This document shows positions 10,824 to 23,456 of a stretch of 64,000 nt of DNA, in pieces. The notes under the pieces are model-generated. The model had not been told where the DNA came from. It saw nothing but the letters and a program-made list of their open reading frames with translations, and searched no databases. Position 1 is the stretch's first letter. Each line of letters begins with the position of its first letter. The stretch is from Dactylorhiza incarnata. Taxonomy: Eukaryota > Streptophyta > Magnoliopsida > Asparagales > Orchidaceae. Location: assembly GCA_033032865.1 (NCBI GenBank), contig JAWHQI010000065.1, positions 4,464,001 through 4,528,000 of the forward strand, given 5' to 3'. A program made the translations under genes and the position numbers.

Positions 10824-12789
10824 TGTAACACCCCGGTTTTGCGGAGCGGAGAGTTAACGTCGAGAAGGCGAATTTTTCTTGACGCACGATCGTGCGTTTT
10901 CTTAGCGCACGATCGATCCGACCGTGCGTGCTCTCCGACGGGCAAAAATGGTGTCTCTGTCGTTAGTCGTGCGTTCTAACGCACGGTCGTGTGTTCGACC
11001 GTGCGTTCGGTAATAGATCCGTAAACAACGATTTTTGGGCGTCCGATCGAATTAGATCTTGATCGGGCGACCCAAATAATTCGTTGGGGGGACTTAGGGC
11101 ATGGATGAGGGGTTATTCCCTCATTCTTTCAAGTCCTTTCTCTCTCTTAGGTTGGAGAAAGGAGAAGGGGGCAAGGAGGAAGAAGAAGTGAATCAGCCAT
11201 TGTTGGAGCTTAAGAGCTCCGTTCGCCGATCCGAGACCGGCAGCGCGTAGAGGGCATCGAGGCGCTTCTTCTCCACCGTTTGTTTGCAAGCTTCTCATGG
11301 ATAGGAGGAGATCTCAAAAGGTAACGACATTTCTCCTCCCGGTCTTTAGGATGCGTGCATGGCATCCCTTATTTTCTGCATTTTTGGCACCAGATCCGTC
11401 GAGTGAGAGGGATCTGGGTCGCCTTGGTTCAAAAGGAACCATCGGGTTGATTGCGTCCGTCCCCGACATGATTTGCACTAGGGATCCGCTCCGTTAGCGG
11501 ATTAGGCATTGTGGGTGAAGCCGGATTTGCGACCGTTGGTCCGATTCGGTGATGTTGAATGACGCGCATATTAGGGGTTTTGTTAGAAATCCGATTACGA
11601 CGAACTCATCATTGTGATGCCCTTGTAGCTTCGTGTGGTAAAGAATGTTGAGTTTTGGGCGGGGAAATAATGTGCGGATTATGGGGCTTGTGATGCCTAG
11701 GGTTGTGCGAAGGCACGATTGATCTTTGTGGTCGGCTGGCTATCCCGTGAAGACTGAGATTCACGTGTGGAGAGTGTCCCGACAAGATTAGTCCCTTCGG
11801 TGTTGACTGACGAGAATGTCTGTGCTACGGATGAGTCCGGTGACGGTCGCCAGGCGAGGCAATCGGTGGACGTTGTCCCGAGTGTAAGTCCGGGGCCTTG
11901 GGACGTTTTGTTTAAGCCAGAATTCTTAGTATCGGTCTTTGTGTGTTGTTGGCGGCCCGAGCATGTGAGCTGTTAGACAAGCCCGATGGCATGGTGAGCC
12001 AGGCGAGGTGGGTCTCAGTGAGAGCTCTTGGCTTTGGGGCTACGATGCCCTTGTGGGGAAATAATGAGTACCCATGTGTTGGTGATGTATGATGATGTGT
12101 TAGAATCATACGCTTTAGGGTGCCTTGGGTGAAACCCGGGTTTGCATTCATTTTGCATTGTTAGGCCCCCTTTTATTACCTGCTCAATATAGAAACGTGG
12201 ATGATGTTTGTGACACTCATGCATGTATTTATGTTGCTTTTCTTTATGTACATTTGCATACGAAGTGCTGACTTGCAGGGTGAAGTAGTTCCCCGGGGTC
12301 CGCTAGGACGGCCGGGAGGAGGGATGTTGTTACACCGTTTGTGGTCAGCCATAGCTGACCCTCGTTTACCGCTCTTTGTGATTTGGTTGCAGGGCAAGAA
12401 TCGCAGGATGGACCCAGTACGCCGGCCAAAAAGGCCTAAAGCCTCATGAAGTGCTTAGTTGTTTTTCTGCATTACTTGCTTCGTACCTTGTTATATCCGG
12501 CTTGCATGCCGAGGTAGTTTAGGAAAAACTATCTTTCCCCTTTTGTTGGGATGTCTTATTAGTATTGAATGTTTGATGATTTGGACGTTGGTTTTGTAAG
12601 GCCTTAAGGCCAGTTGGACTCCTTTGTACTGTGGACAATCTCTGTGGTTTTGGTTTGTTTTCGCTGTGTTATCTGAGTTTTGAGATTGGGTAGTTAATAT
12701 CATCTTTTAATACCAAAGCTGTGGCGGTTATATGCTGTGGGGTCCCGGCCGGACCCATATTATATGGTCATTACAGGGGAGGTGTTACA
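10824..12789. mobile_element. Solo gypsy-type LTR with GGTAG target duplication
   Basis: A 1,966-base insertion starting TGTAACACCCC and ending GGGGAGGTGTTACA, so it carries a 9-bp terminal inverted repeat (TGTAACACC/GGTGTTACA). GGTAG is present at 10819-10823 and again at 12790-12794, a perfect 5-bp target duplication, and leaving out the insert puts the RT and RNase H of element E back in line. TGTAACACC ends are typical of plant chromovirus (Tekay/Del-like) LTRs. No coding sequence, primer site or second LTR is present, so this is a solo LTR left by LTR-LTR recombination. The left part (10860-11010) has repeated GCACGATCGTGCG dyads. Confidence 0.93.
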
Positions 12790-12794
12790 GGTAG

Positions 12795-13602
12795 TACCCT
12801 TTAGATATCTCAATATTCTCTTGACTGCTGAGTAGTGAGATTCTTTAGGGTTAACTTGATACCTTGCACAGACACATGTGACAAACATAATGTCTGGCCT
12901 ACTAGTAGTAAGGTAGAGCAAGGAGTCAATCATGCTTCTATACATGGACTTATTATAGGGTTTCTCCTTTTCATCCTTATCTAGAGAAACATTTGACCTT
13001 ATAGGAGTTCTCATAGTGGTTGAGTTCTCCATTCCAAATTTCTTTATGATGTCCAAGGTAAATTTGGTTTGAGAAATGAATATTCCTTCCTCAGATTGCT
13101 TTATTTGGAGACCTAAGAAATATTTTAGCTCTCCCATACTCCTCATCTCAAATTTACTTTGCATGAGCTTGGCAAATTTCTCGCAAAGATTTCCATCAGT
13201 TGATCTAAATATGATGTCATCAACATATATTTGTACCAAAAGAATCCGTCACTTCAATTCTCTCAAAAAAGCCTTATCTATATTTCCTCTTGAGAACTTG
13301 TTTTCAAGACGAAAGATTAACAATGTCTCATACCAGGCCCTTGGAGCCTGCTTCCACCCATATAAGGCTTTATTTAGAAAATAAACATGATCAGGATAAG
13401 TATGAGAGATAAAACCTGGTGATTATGCTACATATACTTCCTCCTTTAAGTCTCCATTCAGAAATGCTGATTTGACATCCATTTGATAGAATTTAAAGCC
13501 TTTGAATGCTGCATAGGCTAGAAAGAGTATGATGGCCTCCAATCTAGCTATAGGAGCAAATGTCTAGTCAAAGTTTATTCCTTCTTCCTGCCTATATCCT
13601 TG
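12795..13602 (-). pseudogene. Copia reverse transcriptase of element E
   Basis: Minus-strand RT. From the 5' side: GYRQEEG, the [15 protein letters not shown] block, [13 protein letters not shown], then VQIYVDDIIF (the YVDD catalytic motif), MGELKYFLGLQIKQ, TTSRPDIMFVTCVCARYQ and RILRYLKGTT. A TGA lies just upstream of the YVDD motif. The gene is cut at 13602 by the LTR of element A; the missing gag, protease and integrase of E should lie beyond the right edge of this window, after the end of A. Confidence 0.93.
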
Positions 13603-14590
13603 TGTTGGGAATAGTGCCCAGCAATGTTCCTGATTTGAAGAAGTGCTCAGGTCAATGATAAAAGCAATATGTATTTGATGGTATGCTTAGTTTATACTTG
13701 CAAAGATTAAATCATATGTCCAGTACTTCTCCAATATCACTAAGTCTAAAATTGTCGAGAAGGACCGGACATATCGTCGAATAAGCACTCATACATCCTC
13801 GAGATTGCTCTCAGAGTTTCGCAAAAGGTTCATGTCAGTTATCGTCGAGATAATATGGATATTCTAATGATTTCATTGTGACATCAAAGTACACGCGGCG
13901 ATATCATCGTAAGAACAAGAAGAATTGATTAAATTCTAGTATCGTCGTGTCAACCAGAATCACACGACGATATCGCTGTAAGGTCTAAGAAGACTTAAGT
14001 CAAAGTATTCGGCAATGTCGACGATATCGTCGTAAAGAAGCCTAGTCGTCGAGAAGGCTAAGGGAGAACTTTTGAAGACAACTTAAAGAAGAGGAATCAT
14101 TTATCGTCAAAATGATCAAGACGATATCGTCAATATGACAGTACAGTTTCAACGATATCGTCGATAAGATATTATGATCAAAACAATATCATCGATAAGA
14201 CAATATGGATTCAACAATATCGGCGATAAAGCAGAATGGTTTCGACGACATCGTCGAGAAGACCGCAAGTTGTCATCAAGGTTACGACGACATCTTTATG
14301 ATGACTTCATATCGTCATAAGTGCAAGTGCTGCTGAAATATCTTGTATCGTCGAGATATCGTTCTCTAAAGAAGACTTGAAGATTTGCCCAAGTCCAAGA
14401 TGGATCGGCGTAATGGCAAGTTCTGTCGTCGAGATGTTGCAAATATCGTTGAGACAGATCAAGACATTTCAAATTGCGCTGTCTGCATTGAATGGCATCG
14501 TGTGATGGTCCAATCAGCGTGTGTCGTTAAGGAATGGCCCTTTGACACTTATAGGACATCCTAGGAGACAGTTAATCGGCTCCTCAGTGA

Positions 14591-14598
14591 TATAAAAA
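14591..14598 (+). promoter_or_regulatory. TATA box of element A LTR
   Basis: GATATAAAAAGG, about 110 bases after the last of the U3 dyad motifs. Confidence 0.65.
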
Positions 14599-14904
14599 GG
14601 ATAAGTGTCTGCCCTAATTAAAAAAAGAAGACATTCAGAGAATACACGCAAGACTCAATAAAACAGTAACAATGCTGCGTGAAGATGGAACAAAAACTAG
14701 AGAACAAATCGATCTTCATCAAGCGTTCTCCAAGTTTCAGTCCAGCAACATCAGCTGATAAGAATTGCTCCAGATTGAAGAAGGGATTGAAGAGAAATCC
14801 GTGCTACACAAGAAAACATCAAAAACGTTCTCTTCAAGTCCACGAAGTCAATCTTCATCCGGCTACTGAAGTTTTAATTACTCATTCTCTGTAGGACTTT
14901 TACA

Positions 14905-15160
14905 AGCCTGAGTTTGTAGGATCTGTTTCTGATCTGAGTTTGTAGGGCTTGAGGGCCTGAGTTTATAGGGCTTGACGGCCTGAGTTTATAGGGCTTGAGG
15001 TTATGAGCTTATAGGGATCGAGGGCCTGAATTTGTAGGACTTGAGGGCCTGAGTTTGTAGGGCTTGAGGGCCTGAGCTTGTAAGGCTTGAGGGACTAAGT
15101 TTTATGGGGCTTGAGGGCCGGAGATTGTAGAGCTTGTGGGCCTGAGTTTTGGCAGAGTTT
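14905..15160 (+). repeat. Tandem array of a ~23-base unit in LTR A
   Basis: About nine imperfect units of the form GGCCTGAGTTTGTAGGGCTTGA, varying at a few positions and in length. It is downstream of the TATA box, so it would be in the transcript. Confidence 0.85.
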
Positions 15161-15380
15161 GTCGACCCTAGCACACTGCTAGAAAGGCATAGAGGGACAG
15201 TGGACTACTCAAGACACCCTATATTGAGGAACCACTATACATTTGGTGTTCTTGTGTGTTTTGTTTCTGTGGTTTATTATTGTGCTGTGATAAAGTTATT
15301 TAGTTCTTGTGCATAATTTCAAAAATACCCTTATCACATATCCCCCCCTAGGTGATAGGGTGATAGTTCCATAACTAACA

Positions 15381-15394
15381 AGTGGTATCATAGA
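15381..15394 (+). other. Primer binding site of element A
   Basis: AGTGGTATCATAGA directly after the LTR; it matches the tRNA-iMet complement TGGTATCAGAGC apart from an extra T, so the site is slightly decayed. Confidence 0.8.
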
Positions 15395-15449
15395 GAGGTT
15401 GATCAAAGAGTGACTTAATAGTCAGATCTAGATCTTAGAACTACACATT

Positions 15450-17748
15450 ATGGCTGGAGGTGATCAACAGAGAAATGAGATCCATGAAGCTCCCAATCTA
15501 CACCAAAGAGAACTTTCCTTTTTGGAAAGAAAGGGTAAGACTCTTCATGGAAGTTGCTGATCCCAGGGTGTATGTAGCTGTTCAAGAGGGTCCCTTCACC
15601 CCCATGACTGCTTCTACCATTGATCCTACTCAAAGAGTGCCAAAGAAATATGTTAATATGAGTAAGGATGAGCTTGCACTGGTAAGCCTAGATAAGAGAG
15701 CACAGAACATTATTGTGAGTGCAATTAATGACTCAACCCTCCAAAACCTTATTCACTGCAAAACTGCCAAAGAGATGTGGGACTCCCTCGTTGTTTACAT
15801 GGAGGGGACTGAAGAAGTAAGGCATGACAGGAAATCCCTTATAAATTAGGAGTATGAGGCATTCAAGCAAAGCAAGAATGAAAATATCACTAACTGCTAT
15901 GAGAGATTTTTCAAGATAGTAAATGGGATGAAGAACTATGGAAGAGAGTTCACAAATTCAGATCTAAATGATAAGTTCCTTAGATCCCTCTCTAAGGAAT
16001 GGTACATCAAAATTTGTGCAATTATAGAAATGGGTCAACTGGGCAACATGGAGCCAAAGAACCTATATGGGAAGCTGCTCTCCCATGAGCTTCAACTTAA
16101 CACCAGAAAAGCTGAATAAGAATGCTCAAGGGGGAGCACCAGAGCAAGATCAGTAGCTCTTAAGGCTAAGAGCATGAGGAGATCCAAGGATTAGACTCCT
16201 ACATGTCAGGACAGATCTGTAAGTAGTGAAGCTTCTGATGTCAGCACATCAGAATCTTACAACACTGATAAAGAGATGGCCCTCCTATCTAAGCAGTTCA
16301 AAAAACTAATCTCTAGAAAGAGAAGAGAAAGCTACAGACCATCTTCTTCAAGTTCCAGAATATCTGGTCAACTTGACAAATCTAAATCCTCAAGGGAGGA
16401 CAGATACAAATAAAAACCTAGTAAATTTGATTTAACTAACATTGTTTGTTATTCCTGTAATATAGCAGGTCACATGATTGATGAGAGGGAATCAAAGAAC
16501 TATTAAGACAAAGGAAGGTCAATGGACAAGAAGAAATCTGAAAAAAGGTTTATAGCAAAGAAAATTAGAACCCTTAGTGATTCTGATTCAAGCTCTTCTG
16601 AATCCGAGGAAGCACTTATTGGCCTTATGACCATAAATGAAGAAATCCAGGATGACAACATCTCTCCTGGGAAGGTACTAATTAGAGCTCCCCTATCTGC
16701 TTCTAATTTTGAATCAGTGGCAGATTCCTTGCATAATGATGAAGGTGAGTCTGCTGCCAACAACACATCCTCAAGATCCTCATATGAGGTTGAAACTGTA
16801 CTAATACAACAATATGAAGCCTTGTGGAAAGCTTTTAAGAAAAGCAAGAAACTCCTCAAAGCTCAGACTACGGAGTTGGATTCTATGAGAACTACCCACT
16901 ATGAGCTCCAGGAGACAGCTGAGAAGCTGGCTGCTATGAGCAAGGAAGTGGATAGATTCAAGGAAGCCACAAAGCTCAAAAATGTTGAACTGGCTCAGAA
17001 GAACAAGGTCATCAAGGACCATGAGGAAATGATGATGGCTGAAAAGAAAATTATTGCTAGCTTTTCCAAACCCAAGACTGTCCTCCCCATTATTGATAGT
17101 TTTTCTGCACCATTCAAAACTGGTGTAGGATTCAATAGTGAGTCGGTCAAGGGTAAAGCCTCTGAAGAGCCACCCTCTTTTAAGAAGGTGTTGCTGGCAT
17201 CAAACCCCTTTGACCGAGAATCTTCATATGGTCATCTGACCAATGCTTGCTCAGCAAGTGGCAGTAAGCCCTCTATCAGAAATAGAAGAGCATGCTTTGG
17301 GCTAAGTGCCTTTAAAGCACCCCATGAGGAGATTCAGATGAAGAATCTAGGTCTCTTTGTCCATGGACCTGGAGCAACAACACTCAAAAGCAAGGGAAAG
17401 GCTGCTCCTACCAAGCCTGTTCCCAAGAAGGTGAACCAAAAGGTGGTGAGACCTGCTCCACTTCATACTCACACCTGTGAGGTTCACCCAAGACCTGTTA
17501 GGCCAGCTGTGTTCACTCCTACCCACCAACATTGCCATCCTACTCAAATGGTGCGACATAAGAGAAGAAATAACAAGTATGAGTGTTGGTGTTGTGGGAA
17601 AGTGGGTCACTTTGCCTTGGACTATTGGTTCAACCCAACAGGGCCTAGTGCAAAGAGAGTGCAGACCACTCAGAGGTGTGGTGTCCCAGTTTTTCTCCCT
17701 AACAGAAACCAAAGACCCAAATCAAATTGGGTGCATACAGGTAAGTAA
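15450..17748 (+). pseudogene. gag: Gag of copia element A
   Basis: SIRE-like gag. The N-terminal capsid part (YTKENFPFWKERVRLFMEV, then KAKEMWDSL-like and EEVRHDRKSL blocks) is followed by a long charged coiled-coil region (codons from 16522) and a zinc knuckle near 17580 reading CWCCGKVGHFALDY, in which the last cysteine of the CX2CX4HX4C motif has become tyrosine. All pieces are in one frame, interrupted by stops (for example 15847, 16117, 16504, 17746). The first ATG at 15450 is in another frame, so there is also an early frameshift. It is non-functional as it stands. Confidence 0.9.
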
Positions 17749-18465
17749 TTTTTCTTGCAGGTATGTCCAAATGCCAATAATTCTCCCATTTGGTATTTGG
17801 ACAGTGGTTGCTCCAAGCACATGACTGGAGTGAGGAGCTATCTAAGAAACTTCACCCTTGTGGAGAATGGACCAACAATCATATTTGGAGGTTCAGAAAA
17901 AGGGGTGACCAAAGGCTATGGTAACATCTCTAATGGCTTAGTCACCATCATAAAGGTAGCTTATGTGGTGGGATTGAATCACAATCTCATAAGCATAAGT
18001 CAACTTTGCGATTTAGGCTATGTTATTGTTTTCCACAAGGATAAGTGTTTAGTTAAGAAGTCCTTAGAATATGAGGCTACCTTAACTGGTACAGGGAGTG
18101 GAAATGTATATTGTTTAAATTTCTTTCACTCAAATTCTTGAATGCCTATGTGTTTTGTGGCTAATGAGAAAGAGGCTCTATGTATTCAATGGCACAAGAG
18201 ACTTGCACACATTAATTACAAAACCATAAGTAAGCTTTTCTCTTTAGACCTAGTTGGAAATGGACCCAACATTTAGTGCATTAAGGAAGGACCTTGTCAG
18301 GCATGCCAACTTGGCAAGCAAACTAGGACCAGCTTTAAGAGCATCTCTAACAAAGATTCCTCAAGGTGCCTATTTTTGTTGCACATGAATTTTTTTGGTG
18401 CTATGTCAGTTCTCAGCTTAGGAGGGAAGGCTGATACCCTTGTTGTAGTTGATAACTATTCAAGG
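17749..18465 (+). pseudogene. pol: Protease and integrase N-terminus of element A
   Basis: Continues in the gag frame. The protease shows WYLDSGCSKHMTG with the DSG active site, then ISISQLCDLGY. Next comes the zinc-binding integrase N-terminus (WHKRLAHINYKTIS ... CQACQLGKQTRTSF) and the first integrase strand ending VVVDNYSR. Stops at 18139 and 18274 break the frame. At 18465 it is cut by the 27.5-kb insertion and resumes at 46014. Confidence 0.92.
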
Positions 18466-21059
18466 TGTAAGATCCCTCGCCCGCACCAGGAGAGTTCCCG
18501 GATCTTATGCCCAGAACCGCCGCCTTACGGAGATGCTAGCACACAAGTTAGCCACCTCCGCAAGACGCCGATCCTACCGGCAAGAACGATCAACCAGGCC
18601 AACAAGAGATAAGAAGAAAAACTAGTACAAAAGTCCACAATCACACGCATCTGTATATATATAAATATCCAAAAGTAAACTGTCCATCATGAGTACCATA
18701 AATGAAAGAGTAAAAGGGGCTTATGCCCAGTACATGTCCAAGGTAGAGCAAAATCTCACTCCCTCACTCTACATCTATGCGGAAGCTAACAATTCTCAAA
18801 TCTTCAAACACATGTCCTGTAGTAGAAGTATTGCATGGCTTCTGCTCCTCAGATCCTGCCATCATGTCTTGGCTGGTCGTGCCGGTGCTCCAGCTCCTCG
18901 AACACCTACGGTCACAACCGATCGTTAGTCATAAAGACTAAGCCGATTTTGTCCCCGCCTCTCCCCGCGACTCCTAGGCACCGTGCGGGAGGAAGAAGTG
19001 AAGGACAACAAAGTGGAGTAATCAAGAAGTTAGCAGGTGACAAACATTCTACGCTAACAAGAGTATATCCATATAAATTCTATGCTAGCAGTATGAGCAA
19101 GTAAACAGTATTAAGTGCAGTAATGTAATATCGCAGCAGTGAAAGAGGTAAGCAAGAGAAGCAGTGCGACGCAAGTAAATTAATTTAAGAGTAACCATTG
19201 ATTTATAGGAATGCCCATACAAACCTATAGACCAAGGGGTCGTTTAGCAGGGCCTATCGTATAAAAAGTCCCATACCAATTTATACGATAGGGGTAGGGG
19301 TTGAAATGCAATGTTCATGCTATGACATGCAAGGTATGCTGTTATGCTATGTTCATACAAGTGCGACTCACTCACCACGACTCTATGCGCATAGACCTTT
19401 AGTTCCCCCTTTTTGGAGCTAGCAAGACTCCAAGGATACTCCCGTAGTGGCAAACGGGAGCGGTGGGTTGGGCCTCGCCCACCTCTAGGTTTGTATTCAC
19501 ACTACCTAACCTAGACCTATCGTACGCCTCAACACAAAACCGCGGAGCGTCTGCGTACTCTTGCTGACTGGACCGCCAGACTTTCATGGCTAAGTGTAAT
19601 TACCACACTTGCCGAGTCAACGTATTGACGTCGGTGTGAACGTCCATCCAATACCGAAGACCCACCGCCTTCGTGCACATGCAACATGTTCTACTATCTA
19701 CCTCTGAGCAATAAGCTCCCCGGGCTAACCTGCCCGTCATTAATAACCTTCCGAGCCACCGGCTCACCGGACCAACCCGTCCGTACCAACAAACACTACT
19801 GAGTCACAAGCTCACCTGACTTATCAATCCGCTCTTACAAACACGGAGCTTACTGCTCAAAGCACCAACCGACTAAGCTCCCGTACCCACGGGGCGTGGG
19901 TGAGTGTGTTATTAAATTATTCTTGTATAACATCTTATCCCTACGGTTTACGGTTAATCTTGGACTCTCCGAGGATTACCCTGTAAGGGGCTCGCTACGG
20001 TACTAGGAACTACAATGGGATGACACCCCAAAGTTCCCTTTCTCAAGACACTTAGTATTATTGGTATCTACCCATAAGATTACCCTCTTATTATTCCACT
20101 TAAATTAAACCTCAGCGCTTTATGACCCTCTAAGGGGAAGGACGATCTTTCGTCAATCCGGAGCACAGCCTTACCCAGAGCTCATCGAGCACTCTCATCG
20201 TCTAAACTCCTATTTGGACTACCCTTGTTTAGTTATTAATATACTAGGAAGTTTAGGGTGGATCCTGGACTTCCCGAGGGCTACCCGGAGAAGGGTTCGC
20301 AAGGTACTAGGGTATGTGATGGGATGATGGCCAAACCCTTTCCAGGACAATTAACATTCTTGGTGACTACCCTGACCTAACATTCCACACTCTCATTACT
20401 CTTTATATCTTAAGTGTTTTCACGCCTTATGTTTCATCCCGCTCCTGAGCAATCGTTCTTTTGGATTCAACTCTAATAACTTCTAGTCCTCTAAGTGGTC
20501 TATACTCATCTCTTGTTATAATCAAATTCTCACCAATTTCCTTCTGATTATATTGACATATTCATCATAATGAGTTTTCACTATCCGTAGACCACGACAT
20601 ATAACTACTTAGATTCCTATGATGGAACCTTGGTCAAATTACTTCCAAATGACTTCTAATTTTTATCATAGGTTCATAGTGGATAAAATAAGGGATGATC
20701 AAAATCCAAGCATGTTTCATATAATTTGGCCCTCTATAAAAATTCATTAATTACTAATCTAAATCTAAAATGTGAAGGAGGTATCATGCTAGTGAATTCA
20801 AACTTGTTAAGTATCCTTCCAGAGATGAAATGTGACATGATAAAAAGATTTCCAATATTTCATATTTTTCCAGCAATTAAATAACCATGATCCCTAATTT
20901 TCAATGAATGAATGGAAAATAATTGTACACATCAAGTACAAGATTTTGACTTCCTAAAAATTTGGAAAATTTACAGTAGCTTCATATGAACATAAAAACA
21001 CTATTTCCAGAAGATCATATTTTTCCAAACATTTTAAACCCACAATTTCTATTTATCTT

Positions 21060-21690
21060 TAAAGGGGTGCAAATAGGGATTTACACAACAACTACCATTC
21101 ATATGTCTCTATAAATTCTGAGAAAATTATCCTAGTACAATAATCATCTAGAAACACCAAATCAAAGTTTCATAATTTACCAGAGAGTATTTATCCATAA
21201 TTGCTATTTATTACAAATGGTTTGCCAATAAGGGTTTACACTACAACTACCATTAATATGTCTCTATAAATTCTGAGAAAATTATCCTAGTACAATAATC
21301 ATCTAAAAACACCAAATCCAAAGTTTCCTAATTTAACAGAGAGTATTTATCCATAATTGCTATTTATTACAAATGGTGTGCCAATAAGAGTTTACACTAC
21401 AAGTACCATTAATATGTCTCTATAAATTCTGAGAACATTATCCTAGTACAATAATCATCTAGAAACACCAAATCCAAAGTTTCATAATTTACCAGAGAGT
21501 ATTTATCCATAATTGCAATTTATTACAAATGGTGTGCCAATAAGGGTTTACACTACAACTATCATTAATATGTCTCTATAAATTCTGAGAAAATTATCCT
21601 AGTACAATAATCATCTAGAAATACCAAATACAAAGTTTCATAATTATCCAGTGATTTTTCCTTTTAAATATCCTATAAGTTAAGAGGTGT
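21060..21690. repeat. Four-unit ~156-base tandem repeat in the 3' LTR
   Basis: The marker ATATGTCTCTATAAATTC recurs near 21101, 21256, 21412 and 21568, so the period is 155-156 bases. Units are roughly 90-95% alike by eye. The same four units exist in the other LTR. Confidence 0.92.
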
Positions 21691-23410
21691 GACAAACCAT
21701 ATTTATGGAATTTTACCAAATATTATCCATCCAATAATTCTACCAAAAATCTCAGAGGTTTAAAACTAGATTTCACATGATTTCCCAGGGTTTCCATAAT
21801 TTCCAAATATTTTTCATCAACAGAATTTCATTTATTTAAAAAGGCAACATATGGTAATTTTTCATGATTTTCAAGGAAATAATATCTAAGAATTCATACA
21901 AAATTTCCAGAGGTCCTAATTGATGTTACAAGGTGATCCTCAGAGTTTCATATTTTTCCATAAGGTTTTCATCATGAAATTTCCATGAACACTAATAAGT
22001 GACTTAATTCATATTAAATCAAAATAAGGGGTTTATGGTCTCTATGGCCCCAACATTCATTTGGGTGGCATGTTTTGATATTATGAAGGTGCCACCTAAG
22101 TTTCAGAGGCTGACTCCAAGTCATCTCTTCTGAATATGCAACAATAGACTTTTGTCTATTGGCACACCAAAACACATAAAAGTAGGGACAAACAAATAGG
22201 AATTTCTCTACATGCAGAAATCCATTTGACCTCAAATTTTAACCATGACTTACTAGTACCTAGATAAGGTTATCCCCCAAATTTGGGGTCAGTTGGAGTT
22301 ATATAACTCCAACAATATCATTTATTTAATTTTCTAAGTTTTGAACAAAACCATAGAAAAAGCATCTCCAAAAATTCTGATATTTAAACCTAAGCTAAAT
22401 TTAGGTCACATGCATGCATGTACCAAATTACAGCTTCATAAGTCCTTCCAATAAAAAGATATGCACTCCTAAAGTTCTGGATTTAGTTTTGACCAGCCTC
22501 ACAAAAAGGAGTGATGTGGGTCCTACAGTGATCCAGATGATCTGATTTAAATTTTAAATGAAAGTAGACATCAAAGCCTACAATTGTTGTCTCTGGCAAC
22601 TTTTCTTAAAATGGCCTCTAAAGGCCTCTAATTAATTAATCAAAACTGTGCACAAAGTGTGACAGAAATACACATTAAATCAGATTAATAATATATATAT
22701 ATATATCGAATCAAGCACGAATCCTGGCGCAAGATCGACGGCGCCCCTTCATCGTCCCCGACAGCCAACGGCTGTGATTTCCCCCGCCTGGGTGACTTCC
22801 CTCCTCCATTTCCCGACCATCCACGGCCCACCACCGTCGGCCACTACCTCCACCACCTCCGTTGAGGTGGTGGCCATCGATTGACTGCTGCAAAGCCGCC
22901 TGAGAGCCCGTCTCCAGCGATCCCGAGCAAGGAGAAGAGCTCAGTAAATCTCCCTCGATCTCGCATGGGATCGGGCTCAATTGAGCCCGATATCTCTCCT
23001 AAGGGGTTCTAGAGACTAGCACAGAGGGAGAGGCGGAGAAATCGTACTTGATTCCGAGCTTGACGATGGGTATTGTGGTGGTGCGGCATGGCGGCGGCGA
23101 GCTCCAGGGCACTATCCCGACTGCTCTCACTGTTCTGAAGCTAATGGAGGGGTCAAATGAGGCTGATAAGGGCTCTAACCATGCCAGTCATTAAGGCATG
23201 GTTCGGCCAGCATTGGTTGCTCCTCCTTGCTGCCAAATGGCACCCTTCCAGCACCAATTCGGCTGGGAATTAACTGGGGAGGTCAGTGGTGGCTTTGGGC
23301 AGAGGAGAGGAGGGCCACATGGCTTCCTCTCCCAAAATTTCCTTTGTCTCTTCTCCAAGGTGAGGAAAAAGACCTCTTTACCCCCTTGTATGTCATTGCA
23401 TGTTGGGAAT

Positions 23411-23454
<44 letters not shown>
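23411..23454 (+). repeat. 44-base G homopolymer
   Basis: Unbroken G44. The matching site in the other LTR has six G (45296-45301). It creates spurious Gly or Pro open frames on both strands. Confidence 0.97.

Positions 23455-23456
<2 letters not shown>

Larger units (their letters stand above)
13603..15380 (+). repeat. 5' LTR of copia element A
   Basis: TGTTGGGAATAGTGCCC ... ACTAACA, 1,778 bases, followed by a tRNA-iMet primer site. U3 (about 13750-14480) is dense in GACGATATCGTC and half-sites such as TCGTCGAGAAG. A TATA box is at 14591, and a short tandem array at 14905-15160 lies in the transcribed part. The flank CCTTG (13598-13602) should be the target duplication, but the matching right end of A is outside the window. 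Confidence 0.88.

Noticed and set aside
11113..12449. Cluster of short ORFs on both strands
   Set aside because: All fall in the solo gypsy LTR bounded by GGTAG; none resembles a protein family.
18689..19104. ORFs duplicated at 26833-27248
   Set aside because: They are in the two LTRs of the giant-LTR element, on the strand opposite to its sense, and show no known domain.
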